Shown here: in pieces, positions 1 to 8,587 of the stretch
How positions within the stretch are numbered: the stretch's first letter is position 1
Layout: each line of letters begins with the position of its first letter
Assembly (NCBI GenBank): GCA_002377985.1
Contig: DFQW01000075.1
Location: 1-23,645 of the forward strand
Length of the DNA: 23,645 bases
Direction: 5' to 3'
DNA from: Halieaceae bacterium UBA3479
GTDB taxonomy: Bacteria > Pseudomonadota > Gammaproteobacteria > Pseudomonadales > Halieaceae
Notes under the pieces: generated by a model
What the model was told of the DNA's origin: nothing
Database searches by the model: none
Seen by the model: the letters and a program-made list of their open reading frames with translations, nothing else
Translations under genes and position numbers: made by a program

Positions 1-1914
1 GCCGAAGATTTTCTTGATAAATGAACCGGCTTTCTCTTCTATCGCATCCTGAACCTGTTGTTTTGCTTCGTTCTCAATGATTTGTTGCGCAATGGTAGCT
101 ATATCCAGTTTGCAATCCGCGCCGGATCCCGAGGCCAGGTTGCCGCGACAGTCCAGGGGCCAATCCACCCCCGAATAACGTTGGTCAATGACACACAGCG
201 AACTCACTTGCATGATGTCATTGTTCACTTGCCCCTCAAGGCGGAAGCCGAAATCAAGGGTCTTTAAATCCACATCGCCTGAGCCTTTCATCTCGACGCC
301 GGGGGTGGCGAAGCGGAGCTTTTCAATATCGCCTGCGCCATCATCGAAGTCGATGGCGAGGGATAGATCCGTGATCGGTGTATTGCTCGGTAAACCCGTG
401 ATGGGTGGAATCTTGTTGACGGCTGCTACCGCACTGCATACCAGCGCCTGAATGGATACTTTTTTAATTACCAGATCCTGTCCGCCTGCGCTGAGGTCAC
501 CGTCCAGCGCGGCCAGTAAATCGTCACTGGTTTCGCCCTGAGTCGTGAGATCCCAACCCATTTCGATGCGGCCCGAAGCGGCGTCTTGATTGCCCAGACT
601 TCCCAGCAGTAAATCCATGTTAACGCCCTTTAGCCCCCCTTCTATTTCGGCTTCGACCACCGGGCGGCGGGCATTAAGCGCAATACGCGTATCGAGCTGC
701 CCTTCGTGCAGGACGCCGCGGATATATTGAATATTGGCAATACCATCCAGCACCCGCATCAATACCTGAGCGTCTGTAATCGACTGACCCCCTGCAATAA
801 GCTCATTGGCGTTCACGCGCAACTCCAGATCGAGATCGCGCAGCGGTCCCACGGGTAGCGGCACCGGTACCGACGGTTGTCCTGCCTGTGACGCGCCTTG
901 TGAGGAATTTTCAGACGCGACCTTGGTATTGTCAGTGGATGCCGTGGGCGCAGCAGCGGGTTGGATCTGATCGACATCAAGCCGCGCGGTCGACACATTC
1001 AGTTTGATTTCAGGGCTCTCCAGTGCGGACCAGACCAGTTGTCCCGTGACATCGCCGCCGGGAAGCGTGGCTTCGAGTTTGAAATCGGCCCTGGCAGGTT
1101 TCATCAAAAATTCGCCGGTCAAGGTGCTGATCACCGGCTGCGTCAGCGCGCCGGTAACTTCTGTGCCCAAATTTTCCAACTGGATCTTGCTGAAATCCGA
1201 GGCGACGCGAATGCCGCCATCGAGGGTAATACCCAGGGCCGGAGCGCTGCCATCCCCCAACACCGCCAATACGCCTTCCAACCTCATCGGCTCGTTGTTG
1301 GTATTGACCTCGGATAGCGTCAGCGCATCGATCTTGATTTGGTTACTCAAGCTGCCATCGCGAGTGCGCAGTGTCAGCGTAATGTCCTCAATACGAACGG
1401 CCTCCGCGACAATGGCTACGGCAGCCACTGCGGCGTCTTCAGCCAGTTGCCGCTGCCGTTCCTCTGCCTTGTTTTCTCTGATTAGCTCGCCGCGTTTTTC
1501 CCACTGACGGTCACTCATTATCGGCTGTGGCTCCGGCGCGGGGGGGAGTGCCTGAGGCTCAGTAATATCTGCGGTCACGCCGCTGATTACGATGGTCCCG
1601 ACATCCACATTGCCACTCAGGAGCGGTAGCAAAGAGAGCCCTACATCCAGCTCTCTGATTGATGCATTAATTTGTTGGTCATATTCCGATTGGGCCGGAA
1701 GGTCCAGAGACGTCTTTTCCAGCCGCAGACCAAATCGGGGGAACAAGCTGAGCTCAGTCTCTCCCTCAACCAGCAATTCGCCGCCCGTGCTGGCTCGCAC
1801 TTGCTCTTGCGCCATTTCGATGAGTGCCTGCTCATCAATGAACATCGGTACCACCAGCATCGCCAACACCGCCAATGCCACGAGGCCACCCAGAATCCAG
1901 AGAATCACCAGCAT
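1..1914 (-). CDS. AsmA family protein (C-terminal end cut by window edge)
   Basis: Reading frame open from the ATG at 1914 to base 1, so 638 codons are present and the stop lies outside the window. A strong AGGGGG ribosome site precedes the ATG. Residues about 2-24 form one N-terminal membrane segment (LVILWILGGLVALAVLAMLV), as in AsmA-family proteins, which are anchored in the inner membrane with a large periplasmic part and are linked to phospholipid transport and outer-membrane assembly. About residue 120 onward there is a charged helical stretch rich in E, R, K and A, and near residues 325-355 a P/A/S-rich linker. The part after the linker has the repeated beta-strand, Gly/Asp-rich texture of the AsmA C-terminal domain. 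I translated most of the region and saw no frameshift. It lies 47 bases after the photolyase-like gene and may be cotranscribed. Which AsmA paralog it is cannot be told. Confidence 0.86.
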   Translation of the reverse strand, partial: MLVILWILGGLVALAVLAMLVVPMFIDEQALIEMAQEQVRASTGGELLVEGETELSLFPRFGLRLEKTSLDLPAQSEYDQQINASIRELDVGLSLLPLLSGNVDVGTIVISGVTADITEPQALPPAPEPQPIMSDRQWEKRGELIRENKAEERQRQLAEDAAVAAVAIVAEAVRIEDITLTLRTRDGSLSNQIKIDALTLSEVNTNNEPMRLEGVLAVLGDGSAPALGITLDGGIRVASDFSKIQLENLGTEVTGALTQPVISTLTGEFLMKPARADFKLEATLPGGDVTGQLVWSALESPEIKLNVSTARLDVDQIQPAAAPTASTDNTKVASENSSQGASQAGQPSVPVPLPVGPLRDLDLELRVNANELIAGGQSITDAQVLMRVLDGIANIQYIRGVLHEGQLDTRIALNARRPVVEAEIEGGLKGVNMDLLLGSLGNQDAASGRIEMGWDLTTQGETSDDLLAALDGDLSAGGQDLVIKKVSIQALVCSAVAAVNKIPPITGLPSNTPITDLSLAIDFDDGAGDIEKLRFATPGVEMKGSGDVDLKTLDFGFRLEGQVNNDIMQVSSLCVIDQRYSGVDWPLDCRGNLASGSGADCKLDIATIAQQIIENEAKQQVQDAIEEKAGSFIKKIFG

Positions 1915-1961
1915 AGTCGTTTCCCCCTAAAGGTCATCACGAGATCAGCATAGCAAAGGTT

Positions 1962-3431
1962 TCAGGCTCGGGAGACGTTTATCGCAGTAGATCCGCGTCG
2001 CTCGACGTGTCGGTTGAGAATGCGCTCACGTTCAACGCAAATCTGGTCGACCGACTTCAGTTGCCACAGCGTTTCCTTGGCGAATTGGTAGGACGATTTT
2101 AGGTCTACGATCGGTTCCGGGTAGTCAATTGGATGGAACTGGCGCTCCAGCGGTGAACGCAGCCACGGCTGATGGATGAAGGTCAGCGGCAAGCCTGCCA
2201 GTTCAGGCACCCAGGTTTGAATGAAGGTGCCGTCGGGGTCGTGTTCCAGTGATTGTTTGACGGGATTGTAAATACGGATGGTGTTGATGCCCGTGACGCC
2301 CGCCTGCATCTGCATTTGTGGATAGTGAATGCCAGGCTCAAAGTCCAGAAACAGAGACCCCAGCCATGCCGCACCGAGGCGCCAGTCCTGCCACAGATGA
2401 TGCGTAAGGAACGAAACCAGCATGGCGCGCGAGCGGAAATTGATATATCCCGTACTTTTCAGACATCGCATGCTGGCGTCGATCAAGGGATAGCCGGTTT
2501 GTCCATCACACCATGCAGCGATCTTGTCTTCCTCCTGCCGGCGTGGAAATGCCATGTAGCCACGGTTGAGGTCCTCCACCTCCATCCGGCATTCCATCTC
2601 GAACTTTTGGATAAAGTGGCAGTGCCAGTGGAGTCTGGATTCAAAAGCCGAGAGCGCCCGGGTCCAGCCGCCGCGCCCCTGTCGAGACTTGAGTGCCCGG
2701 TAGACCTGACGAATACTCAGATTGCCCCAGGCCAGATAGGGCGACAAGCGCGAACAATATTGCCGGCTGGTCTGCGGTTTCGAGATGTGCCGCTGATAAC
2801 CTTCTGCGCGCGACTCCAGAAAACTGCCCAGTACCCGATTCCCCTGAGACGCGCCCCCCAGTAAAAACTCGGATTTTTGTTCTCGCCAGGAATTCAATCG
2901 AGACGAACGCGCGCCGCACATCCCGGTGGGTAGCTTTGCGGCTTTTTCTGCGAGTCGCGCCAGATCGATGCTCACCTCATCCGCTGACATCACTTGATGC
3001 CAGGCGCGATTCCAGCCTTTCCGATCCTGTCGACCGCGCTGTACGCCGTTGGTCTGGAATTCCCGCCATTCGACACCCTGTCCGCGACACCAGTTTGCGA
3101 TACGTAAATCACGTGCAAAGGTGATTTCAAGCCCCGTCTCTTCGTAGCTCAGCAGTTTTTTGATGGGCGTGTATCGGTGGAGCGCCTGCAGGAGCATTTC
3201 CGGCTCGCCCTCCAGAATATGGAGTTCTGCACCCAGAGGCGCGAGCGCCCTATTCATATCGATCAATGACTGAGTGATGAAATGCCAGTGACGGCCGCGG
3301 TAGTGGGGGTTTTTCAGTAGCGCCGGTTCAACAATATATAGCAACAGCACCGGATCTCCGTGCGCGATCGCCTCGGCCAGTGGCTGGTGGTCCGCTAACC
3401 TGAGATCACGCTTGAACCAGACGACATTCAC
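1962..3431 (-). CDS. Cryptochrome/photolyase family flavoprotein
   Basis: 489 residues. The N-terminus ([10 protein letters not shown] at 3-12) is the antenna-domain start of the photolyase/cryptochrome family. The FAD-binding half is clear: [18 protein letters not shown] (307-324), then LWQDWR (346-351), RIYNP (386-390) and the [12 protein letters not shown] block (400-411). The family repairs UV pyrimidine dimers with blue light or acts as a blue-light sensor. Aligned by hand with my memory of E. coli PhrB, the positions of Trp306 and Trp382 are Arg297 and Met373, and the flavin N5-facing Asn378 is His369; only Trp350 (Trp359) is kept. It is therefore not an ordinary class I CPD photolyase, and lesion type or sensor role is open. 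Start ATG overlaps the cho stop as ATGA, so the two are translationally coupled. Confidence 0.9.
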   Translation of the reverse strand: MNVVWFKRDLRLADHQPLAEAIAHGDPVLLLYIVEPALLKNPHYRGRHWHFITQSLIDMNRALAPLGAELHILEGEPEMLLQALHRYTPIKKLLSYEETGLEITFARDLRIANWCRGQGVEWREFQTNGVQRGRQDRKGWNRAWHQVMSADEVSIDLARLAEKAAKLPTGMCGARSSRLNSWREQKSEFLLGGASQGNRVLGSFLESRAEGYQRHISKPQTSRQYCSRLSPYLAWGNLSIRQVYRALKSRQGRGGWTRALSAFESRLHWHCHFIQKFEMECRMEVEDLNRGYMAFPRRQEEDKIAAWCDGQTGYPLIDASMRCLKSTGYINFRSRAMLVSFLTHHLWQDWRLGAAWLGSLFLDFEPGIHYPQMQMQAGVTGINTIRIYNPVKQSLEHDPDGTFIQTWVPELAGLPLTFIHQPWLRSPLERQFHPIDYPEPIVDLKSSYQFAKETLWQLKSVDQICVERERILNRHVERRGSTAINVSRA

Positions 3432-4342
3432 GAGGCCGGTGTTACTCCACCCAATAGCGGGTTCTCGATCTCCACCCCGCGCTGCGCGTCCATTAGCGAG
3501 ACGCGACCGCGGAAAATGGCACCGTAAATCAAGCGATAGGCGTCTCTATCAAAAGTACCCGGCGCGGCGCTCAGTAGCGCAGAGGCGGCGGCCTGTGGGC
3601 TGTCGAACCCGCCAAACCACGCCCATTGATCAACGAGGTGAAACTGCGCCTCGGGCTGGTGATCGGTGGGACGGATGGTTTGCTCCCTGAGCAAGACAGG
3701 ACCGTTAAAGGGCCACGCGGCGATGCGCTGTTGACTGAGTTGATCGAGAAGTCGGGTGTTGTGGGACTCGGGCGATTCCCTGCCCGCGCACGCGCCATCG
3801 CAGTGACCGAGTTGATACTGGAAGCAGGGCCCCGTTCCGCGATCCAATCCCATGACCCGCAGGCACAGCGCGTGATCTCTCGCCAGATTCTGTAGCGAGG
3901 TGGTGAGCCTGTGCTTATTGGCAAAAAGGCCAAAGGTATCGATGCTGCGCGTGCCGGCCGGTGCAAAATCCACCGCTGTAGGCTGCAGAAATCCGGACTT
4001 CGAACCAGACAGCGTAATCGTCCACAACTTGCGTAAGCGGCGCTGCCGTCGGTTAAACAGCGGCACTTCCGCTTTGATTGCCGCATTCTCGGTTAGCAGC
4101 GCACCAACCTCTCCCGCGGTCAGCTCACAGTCAATGTGACATACCTGGGACATCAGGCGCTGGTGCCGACCCGGTTTTCGGCCCTCATTAAGATGCTGAG
4201 TCACTCTGCTGTGGATGTCGACACTCTTGCCGATGTAAAGCAGCACGCCCTGCGCATCATAGAAGCGATACACCCCACTGCAGCGTGGGAGCGTTTCAAT
4301 CTCGATGCCGGAGCGAGACAACTTGAGGGGGGCGGACACCAT
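3428..4342 (-). CDS. cho: Excinuclease Cho (UvrC-like GIY-YIG endonuclease)
   Basis: 304 residues from the ATG at 4342, close to E. coli Cho (295). The frame is open further upstream to 4546, but that part reads as low-complexity non-homologous sequence, so I place the start at MVSAPLKL. The GIY-YIG nuclease domain is complete: GVY (23-25), YIGKS (36-40), the catalytic-type Arg46 and Glu85 in LLTENAAIK. The later segments [16 protein letters not shown], a Cys-containing stretch and WAWFGGF match the Cho C-terminal half and lack the UvrB-binding and helix-hairpin-helix parts of full UvrC. Cho makes the 3' incision in nucleotide excision repair, notably at lesions UvrC handles poorly. In E. coli it is SOS-induced; I found no convincing LexA box here. 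It is the first gene of a coupled pair with the photolyase-like gene. Confidence 0.9.
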   Translation of the reverse strand: MVSAPLKLSRSGIEIETLPRCSGVYRFYDAQGVLLYIGKSVDIHSRVTQHLNEGRKPGRHQRLMSQVCHIDCELTAGEVGALLTENAAIKAEVPLFNRRQRRLRKLWTITLSGSKSGFLQPTAVDFAPAGTRSIDTFGLFANKHRLTTSLQNLARDHALCLRVMGLDRGTGPCFQYQLGHCDGACAGRESPESHNTRLLDQLSQQRIAAWPFNGPVLLREQTIRPTDHQPEAQFHLVDQWAWFGGFDSPQAAASALLSAAPGTFDRDAYRLIYGAIFRGRVSLMDAQRGVEIENPLLGGVTPAS

Positions 4343-4503
4343 GGCATCATCTTCGCGTGTCAAAAGCAGGATGGCGGTTGTTGTCCGGATTTTGTCAGTG
4401 TTATTGCAATCGGAGCACGCCATCGGCTTTTCGAGAGGGAACCACCCCGGCATTACGGTCGTACAGTGCGCCATGAAGGGGAGAAGCGGGCGGAGCGATG
4501 GGC

Positions 4504-4818
4504 ATGAAAGTGCGTTTGCTTGACTTGAACAGCGACACAGTGACAAGAGTCGTGATCGAGTCAGTGGATCTCAGTCTGTATATTGCTCACGCGACGGTGG
4601 ACGAGGTCGAGCGTGTCATCACCGATCATCAGGGCAAAGTGCTCAAAACACGCAATCTGCTTGAGATGCAGCGCACGCTGCGAAAAAGGCTCGGCTGCGA
4701 TTTCTTTCTTCGCCAACGCAGCGCTTATGACGAGATGGTAGGGCACCAGCATCACGCTACCGATAACTGTATGGAGCTTCCTCTGGGCCGTGACCCGCTA
4801 CCTCCCTGGCTGAATTAA
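4504..4818 (+). CDS. DUF6482 family small protein
   Basis: 104 residues from the ATG at 4504. An earlier in-frame ATG at 4498 lies only 2 bases after the GGAG ribosome site, whereas 4504 has normal spacing of 8, so I choose the later one. The protein has no signal peptide or membrane segment. It starts with a short beta-rich half (ESVDLSLYIAHATVDEVERV) and ends with an SAYDEMVGH motif that I recognise from small gammaproteobacterial DUF6482 proteins. Function is unknown. It is a single gene divergent from cho and convergent with the ribA-type gene, with which it overlaps by 4 bases at the stop codons. Confidence 0.72.
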   Translation: MKVRLLDLNSDTVTRVVIESVDLSLYIAHATVDEVERVITDHQGKVLKTRNLLEMQRTLRKRLGCDFFLRQRSAYDEMVGHQHHATDNCMELPLGRDPLPPWLN

Positions 4819-5651
4819 TGCTCCCGGGAGGGGTCTTCGGTCGACAGATCGTCCTCTGCTAATTGATGACCCCAATCGCGCTTTGCCTTGAGGTATTCCA
4901 CGTTGTAATCATCAACGCCGCATACGTGCTTGACTTGCTCAATGTGGGCGACACCCAAGGCGGTGAGATCTTCAATTTTTTTGGGATTATTGGTCAGCAG
5001 TCGGATCGACTTTCCCCCGCCAAAGAATTTCAGCAGCGCCGCTGCGTCAGAAAAATCTCTGGAGTCGTCGGGCAAGCCTAACGACCGATTCGCCTGATAG
5101 GTATTTTCTCCCGCATCTTGAAGCAGGTAAGTGGCTGCTTTTGCCCACAGTCCTATGCCTCGCCCTTCGTGTCCGGCCATGTAGATCAGATACCCGCCGG
5201 CGGGATCGTCGGCAATGCGGTCCAGCGCCGCTTCCAATTGCGGGCCGCACTCGCAGCGACGAGAACCCAGTACATCACCTGTTAGGCAGCTGGAGTGGAC
5301 TCTGACTAATGGGCTCTCGCTTTCCTCGGGATTGCCAATGACCAGCACGCTGTTGACCGCCATGCTGGAAGCGAGGTGAGAGAACAGGTGCTGCCCTCCC
5401 TGTTCTCTCAACGTGCTGGCGAGATGCTCAACTTCACTGAGCTCTGTGCTGCGAACGCAGGCAAACCATCGTACCGTAGGCTGACGCAGCCCGCGTGCGA
5501 GCGGCATTGGGATCGGGCCCATCAGATTAAGGTGCTGCCCCGGTCCCGGTGATTCACTCATCTCGACGGGAGCGCCTGATCCATCGATGCGAAATAGCTT
5601 GCCATCTCTAATGAGGCGTTCTCGAATCTCTGGATTGATATAGGTAAACAT
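4815..5651 (-). CDS. ribA: GTP cyclohydrolase II (RibA-type), N-terminally extended
   Basis: 278 residues. GTP cyclohydrolase II opens GTP to 2,5-diamino-6-ribosylamino-4-pyrimidinone 5'-phosphate, the first step of riboflavin synthesis, in the cytoplasm. The zinc ligands are present with family spacing (Cys122, Cys133, Cys135 in SCLTGDVLGSRRCECG). The GTP site HEGRGIGL (161-168), Tyr175 (equivalent to E. coli Tyr105, needed for complete hydrolysis) and the SRDF and RLLTNNPKK motifs are also present. Differences from E. coli RibA (about 196 residues): about 80 extra N-terminal residues, and MAGHEGRG in place of HRQEGRG. There is no RibB domain. It is a stand-alone gene, not in a rib operon, so it may be a second cyclohydrolase with another role. 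Start ATG has an AGGA site 6 bases upstream. A -10-like box and a palindrome lie upstream. Confidence 0.88.
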   Translation of the reverse strand: MFTYINPEIRERLIRDGKLFRIDGSGAPVEMSESPGPGQHLNLMGPIPMPLARGLRQPTVRWFACVRSTELSEVEHLASTLREQGGQHLFSHLASSMAVNSVLVIGNPEESESPLVRVHSSCLTGDVLGSRRCECGPQLEAALDRIADDPAGGYLIYMAGHEGRGIGLWAKAATYLLQDAGENTYQANRSLGLPDDSRDFSDAAALLKFFGGGKSIRLLTNNPKKIEDLTALGVAHIEQVKHVCGVDDYNVEYLKAKRDWGHQLAEDDLSTEDPSREH

Positions 5652-5708
5652 AGTTTGTCCTGCAAGGCTGGCTGCCCGATGGTATTCGCCCGCCGCGCAA
5701 CCCGGTTT

Positions 5709-5725
5709 TACTAGGCGCGCTAGTA
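5709..5725. promoter_or_regulatory. Palindrome in the ribA-type gene promoter, possible operator
   Basis: A perfect inverted repeat TACTAG-N5-CTAGTA. It partly overlaps the -10-like box (5722-5727, minus strand) upstream of the cyclohydrolase gene and lies where a repressor would block transcription start. There is no T run, so it does not look like a terminator. The factor is unknown. Confidence 0.4.
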
Positions 5726-5750
5726 TAAAGCGGTTTACGTCAGATGTTGC
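5722..5750 (-). promoter_or_regulatory. Probable sigma-70 promoter of the ribA-type gene
   Basis: On the minus strand a TATACT -10 element (5727-5722) with a weak -35 (GCAACA, 5750-5745) at 17-base spacing, about 70 bases before the start codon. The -35 lies inside the 3' end of aguA. The weak -35 would fit a regulated promoter, together with the overlapping palindrome. Confidence 0.4.
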
Positions 5751-6739
5751 GGTTGCTGCTGGGTGATGCAGTGTATGCCGCCCCCCATGGCAAAGAGTTC
5801 TCTGGATTCGACCATGAGAATGTCCCGGCCGCGATAGACCTCGGCAAGGATCTCTCTCGCAATCGCATCGTGACGGTCGTCAAAAGCCGGACACAGAACT
5901 GCGCCGTTACAGACATAGTGATTGACATAACTGTAGTCGACCCAGTCGCGGTTATCCCGCAGTACGCATGGTGCCGGGAGTGGCACGAGCTCAAACCCCG
6001 CATCTGCTATCGGAGCGGAGAGTTCGGACCACAATGCATGATCGGGATGCGTGTCGTCCTGCTGTTGGTGGAGAAGCACCCGTCCATCGGGGGTGAAGCA
6101 GGCCACAATATCAACGTGGCCCTTGGTGCCATTGAGAAAGTTATCTCGCCATAGACCCTTTGTTAACCAGATGGCATGTTGTGTGCCCAGCGCGCTGTGA
6201 ATCTGCGCGGTGATCCCATCGCGATCACTGTCAGGATTGCGTTTCGGGTCGAGCTGGACTGTTTCGGTCAGTAATACCCAATCAGCGCCATTAACGTGAA
6301 TGCCGCCACCCTCATTGACAATGGATGACCGCTCTAACGGCACGTTAATACGCTGCGCAATGGTGCTGGCAATCCGGTCATCCAGAGACCAATCAAGCTC
6401 GGTATTGTGTCCCCAGCCATTGAATTGCCAGTCGATTGCCACGAGCGCGTCATCTTTGATTACAAAGGTGGGGCCAATGTCGCGCAACCAGGCGTCATTG
6501 AGTGCCACTGGAATGCACTCAATGGCGGCAGAGAGGTATTTTTTTGCGATGGTTACATCATCGGTATGGCACAGCATCCGCACCGGTTCATAGTCGCTAA
6601 TGTGATTGGCTACCCGCGCCCAGGCGCGCTGGGCCGTTTCTCTCGTGAGTCCGGATTCTTGATAGCTGTCGCGCGGGAACCCCATCCATGTTGCTGCATG
6701 GGGCGCCCATTCGGGCGGCATAAAGTGCGATTGGTTCAC
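5735..6739 (-). CDS. aguA: Agmatine deiminase
   Basis: 334 residues. Agmatine deiminase converts agmatine to N-carbamoylputrescine and ammonia. The sequence shows the family N-terminus MPPEWAPHAATWMGFP, the block NEGGGIHVNG, the GHVD motif with catalytic-type His and Asp, and the catalytic Cys324 in GGGIHCITQQQP at the C-terminus. Start chosen is GTG at 6739, which overlaps the stop of aguB as GTGA; an ATG at 6721 (MPPEW) is a possible alternative and would remove six residues. The product of this enzyme is the substrate of the upstream neighbour, so the pair gives putrescine from agmatine. No speA-type arginine decarboxylase is in the window, so the agmatine source is not shown. Confidence 0.94.
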   Translation of the reverse strand: MNQSHFMPPEWAPHAATWMGFPRDSYQESGLTRETAQRAWARVANHISDYEPVRMLCHTDDVTIAKKYLSAAIECIPVALNDAWLRDIGPTFVIKDDALVAIDWQFNGWGHNTELDWSLDDRIASTIAQRINVPLERSSIVNEGGGIHVNGADWVLLTETVQLDPKRNPDSDRDGITAQIHSALGTQHAIWLTKGLWRDNFLNGTKGHVDIVACFTPDGRVLLHQQQDDTHPDHALWSELSAPIADAGFELVPLPAPCVLRDNRDWVDYSYVNHYVCNGAVLCPAFDDRHDAIAREILAEVYRGRDILMVESRELFAMGGGIHCITQQQPQHLT

Positions 6740-7731
6740 GGCGCGATTCCGGGTATCCCGCCGTCTTGTGCCTCGCCCGAAGGTTGTCGCGGATTAACTC
6801 GTGAATCGGTAAGTGTGCCGTAGGTGTCGGGCCGTCGGGTCGCGAAGAAGGGAAACAGGGTGAGCCAGTCTTCTCGTTGCCCAAGGTCAATTTCCGCGAC
6901 CAGGGCGACGGTCTCATCCCGTGGCGCCTCGACAATGACTCGACCGAAAGGATCGATCAGGCAACTGCGTCCATAAAATGTGAGCAATCCCTCATTGCCG
7001 TAGCGGTTTGGAAGCGCGATAAAGAGGCCATTGGCGATGGCGTGCCCTGAAATCACCGTTCGCAGCAAAGGCGAGGTATCAAAGGTTGGGTAGTCTGGCT
7101 CTGATCCGATAGCTGTGGGGTAGCAGAGTAGGTCGGCGCCGGCCAGTGCGTAGCAACGCGGCACTTCCGGGAACCATTCATCCCAGCAGGTTGGATTGCC
7201 AAATTTAAGGTCCTGCCCATCTAAGCTGAGCGTATGGACCGGATAAGGGTCGGCTGCGGGCCCCTCGGCGAAGTAGTGGTCTTCAAAGTAGCCCTCAGTT
7301 ACCGGGATATGAAGCTTCCGGGTCATGCCGATGACGGCGCCAGAGGGCGCGACGATCACCGAGGTGTTTAAACCGCGTTTATCGGGCGCGTCCGATTTTT
7401 CGAATAGCGAGATCTGAACGTGCACATCGCATTCGCGAGCGAGTTGTTGGGCAAATACAACGCTCTCGCCAGCGGCAAGATCTTCGGCGGTGTCGTCGGC
7501 GTCACCGTTGGGTTGCGCATCCGCAGGATAGCGACTCAATGTCAGCTCGGGCAAAAATACAACGCTGGCGCCTGCAGCCGCGCAGCTGCTCACGCCATCA
7601 TGGATTTGCGCGCGGTGGGTTTCGGCACATGCATACCAGCGAGTTTGCACCAGGCCCACAGTGACAAGCCGTGGGTCGCGACCAGGAATAGGGCACAGGC
7701 TCGGCAGGGGTTTGCTACGGACCACATTCAT
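6736..7731 (-). CDS. aguB: N-carbamoylputrescine amidase (nitrilase superfamily)
   Basis: 331 residues from ATG at 7731, with a GAGG site 9 bases upstream; the frame stays open to a TTG at 7746, which is less likely. The enzyme hydrolyses N-carbamoylputrescine to putrescine, CO2 and ammonia. The nitrilase triad is visible: Glu62 (LPELTLSRYP), Lys139 (TRKLHIP) and Cys182 (GNPTCWDEWFPE). The CWDEWFPE context is typical of the AguB branch. About 25 C-terminal residues (after DTYGTLTD) run past the usual end and are polar and Pro/Gly-rich; I see no domain in them. Its stop overlaps the aguA start, so the two enzymes are probably made together. Confidence 0.92.
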   Translation of the reverse strand: MNVVRSKPLPSLCPIPGRDPRLVTVGLVQTRWYACAETHRAQIHDGVSSCAAAGASVVFLPELTLSRYPADAQPNGDADDTAEDLAAGESVVFAQQLARECDVHVQISLFEKSDAPDKRGLNTSVIVAPSGAVIGMTRKLHIPVTEGYFEDHYFAEGPAADPYPVHTLSLDGQDLKFGNPTCWDEWFPEVPRCYALAGADLLCYPTAIGSEPDYPTFDTSPLLRTVISGHAIANGLFIALPNRYGNEGLLTFYGRSCLIDPFGRVIVEAPRDETVALVAEIDLGQREDWLTLFPFFATRRPDTYGTLTDSRVNPRQPSGEAQDGGIPGIAP

Positions 7732-7875
7732 AGAGATCACCCTCAATCAGACCGGCCCAGCCTAGGTGGTGCGGCAGGAAGCCTCAAGTACCCCAAGGTA
7801 GTATGTGCCCGCGCAGGCGGGCGATGCGTTGATCATGCTTGCCACCTGCGGGGTGAGCGCCCGTGATGGCGAGGG

Positions 7876-8487
7876 TCAGGGCGCCAGCATATCCGAGCCT
7901 GCCACAGGAAAACTCGCCAAAACCCTGGCCGCCGCGGCATCGAGCGCTGCTTGATCACGGATGGTTTCTTCTTTGAGTTTGGACTGCGTAACGCTGCGCC
8001 AGATAGATGCGTTACGGGCCGGGTCAATCATGTCAATAATAAATGTCCCCTGCGTGTATTCCGTGACCCGGACATCGGTTTGATTCATGCAGTTGTAGCA
8101 GTTGTACATAGCGTAGCGGTTGTAGCGACTGTAACCCGCAGACACGCCATAGGACGATGTGTTGTAGGTTTTGACGTCGGTCTTATCGACCATGTTCAAG
8201 TGCCAAGTGAGCAGCAAATCGGCATCTGCGGTCTGGGTGACAAAAGTGAATCCTTTCTGTTGAAGCGCACTTTTCAAGGCTTCATCGATGCGGTCCCGTT
8301 GGAAATCGGTGAGGTCGTTGGGGCTGTTGCCCGTCACCTCGCCGCTCAACGCGTATAACCCGAAGGTTTTTGCCTGACCAAACTGATAGTCGGGGGCATA
8401 ATCTACGACCGGTTGGGGAGGTTTGGTAGCGCAGGCTGAGAGAGCGATGAGTATCAGGCTCATGAATGAGAATCGAATCAATGGCAT
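7876..8487 (-). CDS. DUF4136 family lipoprotein
   Basis: 203 residues from ATG at 8487, which has a GGAG site 9 bases upstream (a TTG at 8499 is the in-frame alternative). The signal peptide ends in a lipobox LSAC with Cys19 as the lipidation site, so the mature protein should be membrane-anchored, probably in the outer membrane. The body matches DUF4136: an N-terminal FGLYAL-type strand, DRIDEALKSALQQKGF, a DADLLLTWHL strand and a C-terminal region with IDMIDPARNASIWR. The central loop (residues about 108-136) is very rich in Tyr and Asn and carries two cysteines in CYNC. Function is unknown; some DUF4136 proteins are linked to outer-membrane integrity. A 138-base gap separates it from the DUF3080 gene. 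Confidence 0.87.
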   Translation of the reverse strand: MPLIRFSFMSLILIALSACATKPPQPVVDYAPDYQFGQAKTFGLYALSGEVTGNSPNDLTDFQRDRIDEALKSALQQKGFTFVTQTADADLLLTWHLNMVDKTDVKTYNTSSYGVSAGYSRYNRYAMYNCYNCMNQTDVRVTEYTQGTFIIDMIDPARNASIWRSVTQSKLKEETIRDQAALDAAAARVLASFPVAGSDMLAP

Positions 8488-8587
8488 TACCGTCTCCAAA
8501 AAAAATGCACCTGTTCAATGAGCTGCACAATGTAGCAGGGTTTAGCCCACCTGCCAGCCCTCTGCGACGAGATCATTGCCGTGCATC

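Noticed and set aside
58..1507. Several plus-strand frames opposite the AsmA-like gene
   Set aside because: The minus strand is open without interruption from 1914 to base 1 with a membrane anchor and AsmA-like texture, so the short plus-strand frames are shadows.
2253..2864. A 203-codon plus-strand frame opposite the photolyase-like gene
   Set aside because: The minus-strand gene has family motifs along its whole length; this frame has none and no ribosome site.
4343..4546. Extended N-terminus of Cho
   Set aside because: The extra 68 residues have no match to Cho, and the family-length protein begins at 4342.
7807..7822. Hairpin GCCCGC-GCAG-GCGGGC between the DUF4136 gene and aguB
   Set aside because: No T tract on either strand, so not an intrinsic terminator; no protein link apparent.
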